Below are positions 1 to 7,129 of a stretch of 45,250 bases of DNA, in pieces (position 1 is the stretch's first letter; each line of letters begins with the position of its first letter). Below the pieces are notes generated by a model that was not told the origin of the DNA, ran no database searches, and worked only from the letters and a program-made list of their open reading frames with translations. The DNA lies in contig WQVK01000020.1 in assembly GCA_009784025.1 (NCBI GenBank), forward strand, positions 1-45,250, read 5' to 3'. A program made the position numbers and the translations under genes. This stretch comes from Defluviitaleaceae bacterium (GTDB lineage: Bacteria; Bacillota; Clostridia; Lachnospirales; WQUN01).

Positions 1-122
1 ATTTTTCGCAAGGCGAGAAGCTGAAAACCGCCGCGCACTAGCGGTGCGCAAGGTTTTCAGCGACGAAGGATTGCGGGAAATTTACAAGTTCTATGCGAAT
101 GTTTTTAGGTGGAGCGGCTATA
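1..122. repeat. MITE-like family A, copy 1 (cut by window edge)
   Basis: The sequence ends in the 32-bp terminal repeat at 91-122 (CTATGCGAATGTTTTTAGGT, then GGAGCGGCTATA). The inside carries the GCGCACTAGCGGTGCGC hairpin and a CTGAAAACC/GGTTTTCAG stem. The same interior and end recur at 3583-3719, 5580-5744 and 42372-42531. The left terminus lies outside the window. No transposase is encoded. Confidence 0.85.
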
Positions 123-126
123 TGTT

Positions 127-371
127 AAAACCACCAGAGGTTCACTTCTTTTTTGGAAAAGAAAAAGTGAGAGAACATCGGTTTTTTTATTAATCAAGGC
201 TTGGGCAAGGGCAAAGGCCGTAAGAAAGCAGGTTGCTTTCTTACGGCCTTTGCCTATTATCTACGATAAAATAAAGCTCGCAAATTAAATTTTTCCCCGC
301 TTTTTTCAAAGGTAACCTTATAGAAATCGGGCAGGCTATGCCGTGCTCGCAAAGCTAACCTTATGAAAAGC
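127..371. repeat. Hairpin-rich intergenic repeats (E-like, F and G modules)
   Basis: No gene is seen between the window start and the kinase stop at 416. The stretch holds a CACTTCTTTTTTGGAAAAG-type hairpin near 142-170. It also holds a perfect 21-bp inverted repeat with a 3-nt loop at 210-254 (core CCGTAAGAAAGC/GCTTTCTTACGG), which recurs at 5774-5832. A module at 311-367 running from GGTAACC to AACCTTATGAAA resembles the insert inside the family B repeats at 33 and 35 kb. Confidence 0.7.
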
Positions 372-415
372 GGATGGATATGGCTGGCCGTGGCAAATCC
401 TGCGGCATTATTCAC

Positions 416-1300
416 TCACCGCAGCACAACCACCCTACGCGCCAAGTTTTGGATATCTACCACATCATTCTTCCCAGCGTATTCGCCGTCTACTGTCCAT
501 GGGATTGCTTTGTGGAAGCTGAAGTTGACTTCTTTGGCCTTGGTGAAGATTATGGCTTCGTCGTCATATTTTTGTAGCAGTATGCCGTTGAATATGGATT
601 GTATGTCTTTTATGTCCTTGGGTTTTTTCACTAGCAGCACTTCAAACTTGCCGTCGTCTATGGCCACATCTTCCTTGGCGAACAGGTGCAAACCGCCAAC
701 TATGGTAGAGTTGGATACGCAGCCAAATAGGAATTCGCCGCCTATGCTTGTGCCGTCCACAGATATTTCTGCGGTGATTGGCCGCATGTCTGATAGTTCG
801 CTAATGCCGTAAAAAAAATATGACGCGCGTCCCATATGGTTTTTTAGCCATTGTGGGGTTTCATAAGATGCTTTGGTAAACGCGCCAAAGCTTGCTACAT
901 ATGAGAAATATTTCTGGCCGCAGAATAGGCCTATGTCTAGGGGTTGCTCTATACCTTGCAGGGCGGTGGAGATTGTTTGGCCGGTGTTGCCGCCCAGGCC
1001 CAGGCTACGGGCCAGGTCGTTGCTTGTGCCAGTGGGGATATAACCTATGGGGATGGCCAAGCCGGCTTGCAGTAGGCCTGTAAAAACCTCGTTAAGCGTG
1101 CCGTCGCCGCCGCAGCATATTATACGATGATGCTCTGCTGAATGGGCAGCGGCAAAGGCTATGGCTTCCCCCGGCCGCGATGTAGTGAACACTGTTATCA
1201 TATTCCCTTGGCGGCATAGGAAATCTATGATTCTGGGCATCAGGTAGCGGCCTTTTCTTCTGCCGGCCACAGGGTTGATTATCAGTAGGATTTTTTCCAT
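416..1300 (-). CDS. Diacylglycerol/lipid kinase, YegS/DgkB family
   Basis: The 294-residue product is a lipid kinase of the DAGK catalytic superfamily, which phosphorylates diacylglycerol or a related lipid at the inner membrane face. The nucleotide-binding signatures are visible: INPVAGRRKG at residues 8-17, GGDGTLNEV at 64-72 and PTGTSND at 89-95. The start at 1300 is chosen because an AGGAGG ribosome site sits four bases upstream; an upstream ATG at 1321 lies inside the preceding gene. That AGGAGG overlaps the stop of the methyltransferase gene, so the two are probably translationally coupled. The lipid substrate cannot be read from sequence. Confidence 0.9.
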   Translation of the reverse strand: MEKILLIINPVAGRRKGRYLMPRIIDFLCRQGNMITVFTTSRPGEAIAFAAAHSAEHHRIICCGGDGTLNEVFTGLLQAGLAIPIGYIPTGTSNDLARSLGLGGNTGQTISTALQGIEQPLDIGLFCGQKYFSYVASFGAFTKASYETPQWLKNHMGRASYFFYGISELSDMRPITAEISVDGTSIGGEFLFGCVSNSTIVGGLHLFAKEDVAIDDGKFEVLLVKKPKDIKDIQSIFNGILLQKYDDEAIIFTKAKEVNFSFHKAIPWTVDGEYAGKNDVVDIQNLARRVVVLR

Positions 1301-1308
1301 GCTGCCTC

Positions 1309-1866
1309 CTAGTTGCTGCATTCTAGCACATAGGCTGGGGGGATGTTTCGTATTTCATGCTGGATATTTATTTTGTTAAAAAACCTGCCGATAAAATCTT
1401 TTTTAAATAAGCTGTACTGAAAGGTGATAAATTTGCCACCTGGCTTTAGCAGATTAACTGTGTTAACTAAAATATTCTCGGCCACCTGCCGAGGAAGGCT
1501 GGCAAATGGCAACCCAGATACCACGCAATCTACATGGGAGAACCCATGGGCGGCTAAATGCTCTGCAATATTCTCAGCAGAATCGTTTATTATATGAAGG
1601 TTAGGCTCGCTGCCGAATTTTTCTTGCAGTTCGCGGCAGAAATTTTCGTTGCGCTCAAATAATAGCAGCAATGTGCTTGGGTTGCGCCTTAGCAATATTT
1701 CGCGGGTGAGTACACCTGTGCCGGGGCCAAACTCTGCAATGGCTTGTACCGCTGCAAAGTCTATGCCTTCCACCATTTTGCGCGCCAGGTATTTAGAGCT
1801 TGGCATCACCGCGCCAACTGTGCGGGGCTTGGTTACATATTGTAGCAAAAATGATAGTCTCCCCAT
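1309..1866 (-). CDS. Class I SAM-dependent methyltransferase (PmtA/KsgA-like)
   Basis: This 185-residue protein has a Rossmann SAM motif, EFGPGTGVLT, at residues 45-54. Its N-terminus ends in VGAVMPSSKYLARKM, typical of the group annotated as rRNA adenine N6-methyltransferase-like or phosphatidylethanolamine N-methyltransferase-like. It lacks the KsgA C-terminal domain, so a phospholipid or small-molecule substrate is as likely as rRNA. It begins four bases after the gamma-glutamyltransferase stop and its stop overlaps the kinase ribosome site. Co-transcription with a lipid kinase mildly favours a lipid substrate; that is inference. Confidence 0.8.
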   Translation of the reverse strand: MGRLSFLLQYVTKPRTVGAVMPSSKYLARKMVEGIDFAAVQAIAEFGPGTGVLTREILLRRNPSTLLLLFERNENFCRELQEKFGSEPNLHIINDSAENIAEHLAAHGFSHVDCVVSGLPFASLPRQVAENILVNTVNLLKPGGKFITFQYSLFKKDFIGRFFNKINIQHEIRNIPPAYVLECSN

Positions 1867-1870
1867 GGCC

Positions 1871-3481
1871 TTACCAACCTGCAATCGCGCCGTCTGCGCG
1901 GGATTCTGTACCACCAACCAGCACGCCAGAGGCAGGGTCGCGCCATATGATTTGCCCGCGGCCAAATGTTGTGGATTCTAGGGCTGGCACGATTTTATGC
2001 CCCATTCCTGCCAATTGCTGGGCTATTTGGTTGTTAAAATGCGGCTCTATTTCAAATGTTTTGCCGCTGGTCCATTGCCAGCGTGGGGAATCTAAGGCGG
2101 CTTGGGGGTTTAGGCCAAAATTAACAGTGTTCATTACAACCTGCACATGCCCCTGGGGCTGCATATAGCCGCCCATCACGCCAAACGGCCCAACCGGTGC
2201 GTTGCCCTGGGTTATGAAGCCTGGGATTATGGTATGGTAGGTTTTTTTGCCGGGGGCTAGGGCGTTAACATGGGCTGGGTCTAGGCTAAAGTCCACGCCG
2301 CGGTTTTGCATGGCAATGCCCGTGCCAGGGATGACAATCCCCGAGCCAAAGCCCATATAATTGCTTTGGATAAAGCTTACCATATTGCCGTCGCCGTCTG
2401 CGGTGCAAAGGTACACTGTGCCGCTTTTTGGCGGCATGTGGGTTACTGGCTCTTGGGCTGTGGCAGTAATTTTCTTGCGTAAATCTGCCGCGAAGCTTTC
2501 GCTAAGCAGCTCGCTGACGCTGGCTTCCATGAAGGCTGGGTCTGTCACGGCATGTTTGCCGCAGGCGAAGGCCAGTTTCATAGCCTCGAACTGCCTGTGG
2601 TAGGTGCTGGCGCAATCTTTGGCAGCAAAATCGTAGCCTCTTAATATGTTAAGGGCGATTAACGCCACTATGCCCTGGCCGTTTGGCGGGATTTCCCATA
2701 TATCGTAGCCATGGTAGTTTGTGGAGATGGGGTCAACCCATTGGGGGGAAAACTCGCTCAAATCTTCGGCAGTTAGAAAGCCGCCGTGCTTCTTGTAAAA
2801 ATCTGCGATTTTCTGTGCCAGGTTGCCTTTGTAGAAGCTCTCTGCATTGGTGCGGCCAATCTCTTCTAATGTATCCCCATGCCCAGCAGATGCCCACATC
2901 TCGCCCACTTGTGGCGCACGGCCATTTGGAGCGTAAACATCGAACCATGGGGCAAATTCCTCGCCCTTAAACGCGCTGGCAGAAACCGCAAAAGTGCGCC
3001 CCCAAAGCTTGCCGCAAAGGGTAGCCACCGGGAAACCCTCCCGAGCATAACCGATGGCAGGCGTAAGTGCCTCTAGCAGGCTAAGCTTGCCAAACTTGCG
3101 GGAAAGTTCTGCCCAGCCAGCGGGCAACCCCGGCACGGTGGCTGGCAATACGCCATAGGTGGGCATTCTTTCATGCCCCATGGCTTTTATTTTTTCTATG
3201 CTGATGCTTTTTGGGGATTTGCCAGAGGCGTTTAGCCCGTGTAGCTTGCCCCCTGCCCATACCAGGGCGAAAGCATCGCCGCCAATGCCGCAGGATGCTG
3301 GCTCTACCACCGTTAGAGCCGCTGCTGTAGCTATGGCCGCGTCTATGGCATTGCCGCCGCGCTTTAGTATGTCTAGCCCGGCTTGGGCGGCTAGGGGCTG
3401 GGTGGTGGCCACCATGCCGCGCCTGGCGTAATGGAGGTTTCTGGTGGCTGGGTATGGATTGTATTCTGGGTTAAAATTCAT
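1871..3481 (-). CDS. ggt: Gamma-glutamyltransferase family protein (YwrD type)
   Basis: The product, 536 residues from the chosen start, is an Ntn-hydrolase of the gamma-glutamyltranspeptidase family. The family self-cleaves before a Thr and transfers or hydrolyses gamma-glutamyl groups of glutathione-like compounds. The cleavage-site candidate is T355 in KSGTVYLC. The flanking SFIQSNYMGFGSG (369-381) and MQNRG (391-395) blocks fit the YwrD-like subgroup. No Sec signal peptide is evident, unlike classical exported GGT. The open frame continues upstream to 3739, but that part is the translation of a family A repeat at 3583-3719, so MNFNPEYN at 3481 is preferred. The ribosome site there is weak. 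Confidence 0.9.
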   Translation of the reverse strand: MNFNPEYNPYPATRNLHYARRGMVATTQPLAAQAGLDILKRGGNAIDAAIATAAALTVVEPASCGIGGDAFALVWAGGKLHGLNASGKSPKSISIEKIKAMGHERMPTYGVLPATVPGLPAGWAELSRKFGKLSLLEALTPAIGYAREGFPVATLCGKLWGRTFAVSASAFKGEEFAPWFDVYAPNGRAPQVGEMWASAGHGDTLEEIGRTNAESFYKGNLAQKIADFYKKHGGFLTAEDLSEFSPQWVDPISTNYHGYDIWEIPPNGQGIVALIALNILRGYDFAAKDCASTYHRQFEAMKLAFACGKHAVTDPAFMEASVSELLSESFAADLRKKITATAQEPVTHMPPKSGTVYLCTADGDGNMVSFIQSNYMGFGSGIVIPGTGIAMQNRGVDFSLDPAHVNALAPGKKTYHTIIPGFITQGNAPVGPFGVMGGYMQPQGHVQVVMNTVNFGLNPQAALDSPRWQWTSGKTFEIEPHFNNQIAQQLAGMGHKIVPALESTTFGRGQIIWRDPASGVLVGGTESRADGAIAGW

Positions 3482-3582
3482 TTTGCTGCACCGCCTTTGT
3501 AACATAGTATTGGAGATATAGGTTAAATAAATGTTTCCATGAGTATAGCATAGTTGGGGCGTTTTTGCATTGGATGGATATA

Positions 3583-3719
3583 CATAGAACTTGTAAATTC
3601 CCCGCAAGTCTTCGTCACTAAAACCCTTGCGCACCGCTAGTGCGCGGCGACTTCCAGCTCCTCGCCTTGCGGGAAATTTCCTACGCTCTATGCGAATGTT
3701 TTTAGGTGGAGCGGCTATA
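3583..3719. repeat. MITE-like family A, copy 2 (left end truncated)
   Basis: The right 32-bp terminal repeat is intact at 3688-3719. The interior matches the other copies, but the left terminal repeat is missing and the element starts at CATAGAACTTG. It lies just upstream of the gamma-glutamyltransferase gene and creates a spurious in-frame N-terminal extension of it. Confidence 0.85.
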
Positions 3720-3753
3720 GAGGCGGGTAACTTGTTCATGCCGGCGACGAAAT

Positions 3754-3790
3754 AGAATCAACTAATTACAATATGTAATTAGTTGATTCT
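3754..3790. repeat. Perfect 17-bp hairpin with 3-nt loop
   Basis: The arms AGAATCAACTAATTACA (3754-3770) and TGTAATTAGTTGATTCT (3774-3790) pair perfectly around ATA. A short T stretch (GTTTTTG) follows on the plus strand. It could be a terminator between the divergent genes, or another palindromic element of the same size class as the SVGR palindrome. It is single copy in this window. Confidence 0.6.
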
Positions 3791-3824
3791 GTTTTTGCGA
3801 TATAGACCTCAGCATTTATTTCAC

Positions 3825-3926
3825 TAGAGTTCTTCTGAAATTGCAAAAAACGTAATTTCAGAAGAAGCAAAAGATTGAAAATGTAACTTTTCCGAAATTA
3901 AAAAGAATAATTTCGGAAGAAGTCTA
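3825..3926. repeat. MITE-like family B, copy 1
   Basis: The ends are TAGAGTTCTTCTGAAAT and ATTTCGGAAGAAGTCTA, an imperfect terminal inverted repeat, with the internal block AGAAGCAAAAGATTGAAA. Further copies are at 33075-33235 and 35016-35155, with a shrunken remnant at 6747-6792. The bases just before it, ATTTATTTCAC, resemble the right end of family C. Confidence 0.75.
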
Positions 3927-3997
3927 CTGTACAACCAAGTCATTTTCTAATAGAATAGCAGCAGTTTCAACATTTCATTACAGAAAGCGAGCGAAAA

Positions 3998-5298
3998 ATG
4001 GATATCTTATTTAAAAATATCACCGCCGTTACCATGAACCCGGCCGCGCCGGTTCTAACCAATGTGGATATAGGCATTACTGGGCGCCATATCACCCATA
4101 TCGCGCCACATGGGCAGGCCTGTGCGCCCGCCGTGTTATAGATGGCGCGGGCAAAATCCTGATGCCAGGCATGTACAATTGCCATTCCCACGCGGCTATG
4201 ACGCTGCTGCGGGGCTTTGCAGACGACCGATTCTTAGAAGACTGGCTGTTTAACCATATCTTGCCCGCGGAGGAAATGCTCACACCGCAGCTGGTATACA
4301 CCGGCACGACCATAGCAATTGCAGAAATGATTGCATCTGGCACAATCGCCTTTACGGATATGTACTTCCATATGGACCAAGTGGCCCAAGCCGCCCAGGA
4401 TGCAGGGGTGCTGGCCAATGTGTCCAACGCCGTAGTATCCTTCGACAAAGACAGCTACAACCTTACTGCAGACAATGTCTACCACCAAACCCTGCGCGCC
4501 ATAGAAAACAACAACAGCGACGGCCGGGTAAAAGTAGAAGCCTCTATCCACGGGGCGTACACCTCCTTCCCAAATGCGTGGCGGCAGGTGTTAGACTTTG
4601 CCCAAAAGCACGGCCTAGCCATGCATGTGCATCTCTCTGAAACCAGGGCAGAAAACGAAACAGTGCGGCAAAACTTCGACAAAACCCCCACAGAAATTTT
4701 CTACGAACATGGCATATTTGATATCCCAACCACAGCGGCCCACGGCGTATGGCTAACCGACAACGACATAACTCTCTTGGCAGAAAAATCCGTAACCGTA
4801 GCCCATAACCCAATATCCAACCTAAAACTAGCCAGCGGCCTAGCCCCCGCTCATAAAATGCTTCAAAGCGGCGTGAACGTAACCATAGGCACAGATGGCA
4901 TGGCATCAAACAACAGCCACGACCTTTTTGAAGAGATAAAAATGTCATCCCTGCTGCAAAAACACCTGCTTAACGACCCTACAGCCATGCCAGCCGCCGC
5001 AGCCCTACAGCTAGCCACAACAAACGGCGCAAAAGCCCAGGGCCGCCCCACCAGCGGCCAAATCCAAACCGGCTACGACGCAGACCTGGTGCTAATAGAC
5101 CAAAACAACCCTCGCCACAGCCTCTCCTTCTGCCCAATCTCTGCCCTGGCATATTCCACCACCGGCCGCGATGTAGAAATGACCATATGCCGCGGCAAAG
5201 TCCTATACGAAAAAGGCGAATACAAAACAATAGACATAGAAAAAGTCATGTTCGAGGCCAGAGACGCCATACCAAAATTTTTATCTACAAGAAAGTAA
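3998..5298 (+). CDS. mtaD: SAH/MTA deaminase family amidohydrolase, N-terminal frameshift
   Basis: This is a 5-methylthioadenosine/S-adenosylhomocysteine deaminase-type amidohydrolase. Metal-site motifs are NCHSHAAM (the HxH), MHVHLSE, AAHGVWLT and IGTDGMASNNSHDLFEE. The N-terminal segment starts MDILFKNITAVTMNP at 3998 and runs into a TAG at 4138. The rest continues in another frame as RRVIDGAGKILMPGMY. Adding one base in the CCC run at 4127-4129 joins them into a normal-length protein. An ATG at 4162 would give 378 residues but lacks the N-terminal beta-sandwich strands. This is either a recent frameshift or a base-call error. Confidence 0.85.
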
Positions 5299-5334
5299 AA
5301 ATCGCCCACAAACCTTATCTTTAGGAGGTAAACT

Positions 5335-5517
5335 ATGAAAATTAGAGTATTCGAGGCAGTAACCGCAGCAGGGCTAGAAAATAGCGTGAACAAGTTTCTA
5401 GAAGAAAACCAAGGGCTTATAGAAGTAAAAGACCTAAAATACAGGCTAACAACCGCCACCCACGGCGTGATTATCGTGTACGAAGATAAACGCAGCAGCA
5501 CGCCCAGCTGGAATTGA
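5335..5517 (+). CDS. Small Cse60-like protein
   Basis: The 60-residue protein starts MKIRVFEAV after a strong AGGAGG site seven bases upstream. Length and pattern (a beta strand, a helix with LENSVNKFLEE, then two strands ending in VIIVYED) resemble the small sporulation protein Cse60 family, whose biochemical function is unknown. It lies 36 bases after the deaminase gene and may be co-transcribed with it. The assignment rests on size and general pattern only. Confidence 0.7.
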   Translation: MKIRVFEAVTAAGLENSVNKFLEENQGLIEVKDLKYRLTTATHGVIIVYEDKRSSTPSWN

Positions 5518-5523
5518 TGTAGA

Positions 5524-5577
5524 ACCGTGGGCTTCGCCCACACCCACTTCTTTTTTTGGGAAAAAGAAGCAAAAAAC
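5524..5577. repeat. Two-hairpin element E, copy 1
   Basis: A GTGGGCTTCGCCCAC hairpin (5527-5541) is followed by a CTTCTTTTTTTG/GGAAAAAGAAG hairpin (5547-5569) and AAAAAACTTT. The arrangement recurs after several genes in the window. Here it directly follows the small gene and could terminate transcription. A family A repeat begins at 5580. Confidence 0.65.
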
Positions 5578-5579
5578 TT

Positions 5580-5744
5580 TATAGCCGCTCCACCTAAAAA
5601 CATTCGCATAGTGCGCGGGAATTTTTTTTGCAAGGCAAGGAGCTGAAAACCGCCGCGCACTAGCGGTGCGCAAGGTTTTTAGCGACGAAGGCTTGTGGGA
5701 AATTTACAAGCTCTATGTGAGGGTTTTTAGGTGGAGCGGCTATA
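5580..5744. repeat. MITE-like family A, copy 3 (complete)
   Basis: This copy has both termini: TATAGCCGCTCCACCTAAAA at the left and its reverse complement at the right, giving a 165-bp element. Internal stems are CTGAAAACC/GGTTTTTAG and GCGCACTAGCGGTGCGC. No coding capacity is evident. It defines the family ends used for the other copies. Confidence 0.9.
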
Positions 5745-5773
5745 ACATTGGATGTTTTTTTTAAGCGGAGCTT

Positions 5774-5832
5774 AGGCAAAGGCAGAGACCGTAAGAAAGC
5801 GGGTTGCTTTCTTACGGTCTCTGCCTTTGCCT
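5774..5832. repeat. Hairpin F, copy 2: perfect 27-bp inverted repeat
   Basis: The arms run 5774-5800 and 5806-5832 around the loop GGGTT. The core CCGTAAGAAAGC is shared with the hairpin at 210-254, but the outer part differs and both arms changed together. In both places the hairpin lies some 30-90 bp after a family A repeat. Confidence 0.8.
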
Positions 5833-5876
5833 ATTGGCTACGATGAAGCAAATCCCCCAAAGCTAAAGTTTTTTGC

Positions 5877-5920
5877 CCCTCTTTTTTTCAAAAAAGAGGG
5901 TGGGTATGGGTGAAACCCAT
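5877..5920 (-). terminator. Two-hairpin element E after the moeB-like gene
   Basis: Read on the minus strand, a stem ATGGGTTTCACCCAT (5906-5920) comes five bases after the stop at 5925. It is followed by a CCCTCTTTTTTG/AAAAAAGAGGG-type stem (5877-5900). The position and the T run fit a terminator for the minus-strand operon. Confidence 0.6.
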
Positions 5921-5924
5921 GGTC

Positions 5925-6725
5925 TTAAATATCACAGCTAACCGCCTCGTAATCAAACGGCGTAGTTATGCTAGGTTCATTACCGCATACGGCGCAGTTT
6001 TCCTGCTGGTGAAGCCGCACTTTGCGGAAGCTGGTAGCCAGGGCATCGTAGGTTAGCATGTTGCCGGTTAGGAGCTGGCCTTGGCCGGTTATGAATTTTA
6101 CGGCCTCCATGGCTTGTAGGCTGCCGATTATGCCGGGCATCATGCCTATTACGCCTGCTTCGCTACAGCTGGGTACGGCGTCTGGCGGCGGCGGGGCGGT
6201 AAAGATGCAGCGATAGCATGGGCCTTGGCCGGGCACATATGTTAGAAGCTGGCCGGCAAAGCGTAGGATTCCGCCGTGTGAGAAAGGTTTGGCGGCTAGA
6301 ACGCAAGCGTCATTTATCAGGAACTTTGCCGGGAAATTGTCTGTGCCCTCTATTATAAAATCGTAGGGGGCGATGGTTTCGTTTATGTTGGCGGCAGCCA
6401 CGAAGCCATGGTGGGTGATTATATTTATGTCTGGGTTTATAGCTTGCATTGCTTCTTTTGCAGAAGCCACTTTTGGCTTGCCTATATCGGCCGTGGAATG
6501 GATTATCTGCCGCTGTAGGTTGGATAAATCCACAATATCTGCGTCTGCAATACCTATTGTGCCTACCCCAGCGGCGGCAAGGTATAGCGCCGCTGGCGAG
6601 CCTAACCCACCTGCGCCTATTATTAAAACTTTGGCGCGAAGGAGTTGTTGCTGCCCCTTCACGCCAATTTCTTTTAGGATTATATGCCTGGAGTATCGCT
6701 CCATTTGTTGGTTTGTGAAGGTCAT
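5925..6725 (-). CDS. MoeB/ThiF/HesA family adenylyltransferase (E1-like)
   Basis: The 266-residue protein adenylates the C-terminus of a ubiquitin-like sulfur carrier (ThiS or MoaD type). The ATP-binding GAGGLGSPAALYLA, the DxxxxSNLQRQ segment, the EGTDNF segment and two CxxC zinc motifs (CYRC and CAVC) are visible. There is no rhodanese domain. No ThiS or MoaD gene lies nearby, but a TusA-like gene lies upstream on the same strand, separated by about 180 bp that hold repeats. Whether it serves thiamine, molybdopterin or another sulfur relay cannot be decided here. Confidence 0.88.
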   Translation of the reverse strand: MTFTNQQMERYSRHIILKEIGVKGQQQLLRAKVLIIGAGGLGSPAALYLAAAGVGTIGIADADIVDLSNLQRQIIHSTADIGKPKVASAKEAMQAINPDINIITHHGFVAAANINETIAPYDFIIEGTDNFPAKFLINDACVLAAKPFSHGGILRFAGQLLTYVPGQGPCYRCIFTAPPPPDAVPSCSEAGVIGMMPGIIGSLQAMEAVKFITGQGQLLTGNMLTYDALATSFRKVRLHQQENCAVCGNEPSITTPFDYEAVSCDI

Positions 6726-6746
6726 GGTTGCCCTCCGGTTTTTTAT

Positions 6747-6792
6747 TGGAGTTCTTGTGAAACCTCAAAAGCGTGATTTCGAAAAAAGTCTA
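6747..6792. repeat. MITE-like family B, shortened remnant
   Basis: The bases GGAGTTCTTGTGAAACCTC...GTGATTTCGAAAAAAGTCTA match both ends of family B, with most of the middle missing. It sits directly upstream of the moeB-like gene. Confidence 0.55.
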
Positions 6793-6835
6793 GCTCTGTT
6801 GCGGCTGAGGTGAAGCTGCTTTGTTTTGCGTTTAC

Positions 6836-6872
6836 AAATTCAGTTGGTCGGATTTTCCGACCAACTGAATTT
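6836..6872. repeat. SVGR palindrome, copy 1
   Basis: The arms AAATTCAGTTGGTCGGA (6836-6852) and TCCGACCAACTGAATTT (6856-6872) pair perfectly, with a TTT loop. It lies between the tusA-like and moeB-like genes. It is the same palindrome found inside recD2 and rsmH. Confidence 0.9.
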
Positions 6873-6907
6873 TTCGCTAGCTTGAATGACCACAAATGGC
6901 AACAGCC

Positions 6908-7129
6908 TTACCCACATTTTTCTATCTGGAGATTATAAGTGCCATCTGCATTCTGGGTTATCCCCAGCACCTTATGCCCTTCTTCCTCTGCGCTGCGTGG
7001 TAGATTTTTTAGGGGTTCGCCACTGTTTATTCGGGCGGTTAGCATCTGCCCGGTTTCCATTTCATCCAGGGCAACTTTTATCCGCACGAAGGTAATGGGG
7101 CAGAGTACATCTGTTGTGTCTACTTGCAT
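6908..7129 (-). CDS. TusA-like sulfurtransferase
   Basis: The 73-residue protein (from the ATG at 7129) belongs to the TusA/SirA-like family. The sulfur-carrying Cys is C10 in DVLCPITFVRIKVALDEM, and a conserved EPLKNLPRSAEEEGH follows. This is the variant where the CPxP second Pro is replaced. The chosen ATG overlaps the pyrG stop (TGATG) with GAGG ten bases upstream; an ATG at 7138 is an alternative. TusA proteins relay persulfide sulfur; the acceptor here is unknown. Overlap with pyrG implies translational coupling. Confidence 0.85.
   Translation of the reverse strand: MQVDTTDVLCPITFVRIKVALDEMETGQMLTARINSGEPLKNLPRSAEEEGHKVLGITQNADGTYNLQIEKCG

Noticed and set aside
3482-3739. N-terminal extension of the gamma-glutamyltransferase frame
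   Set aside because: These codons are the translation of a family A repeat; the family N-terminus starts at MNFNPEYN.
5073-5660. 195-codon minus-strand frame across the deaminase end and family A repeat
   Set aside because: It is antisense to two plus-strand genes and runs into repeat DNA; no domain is recognisable.
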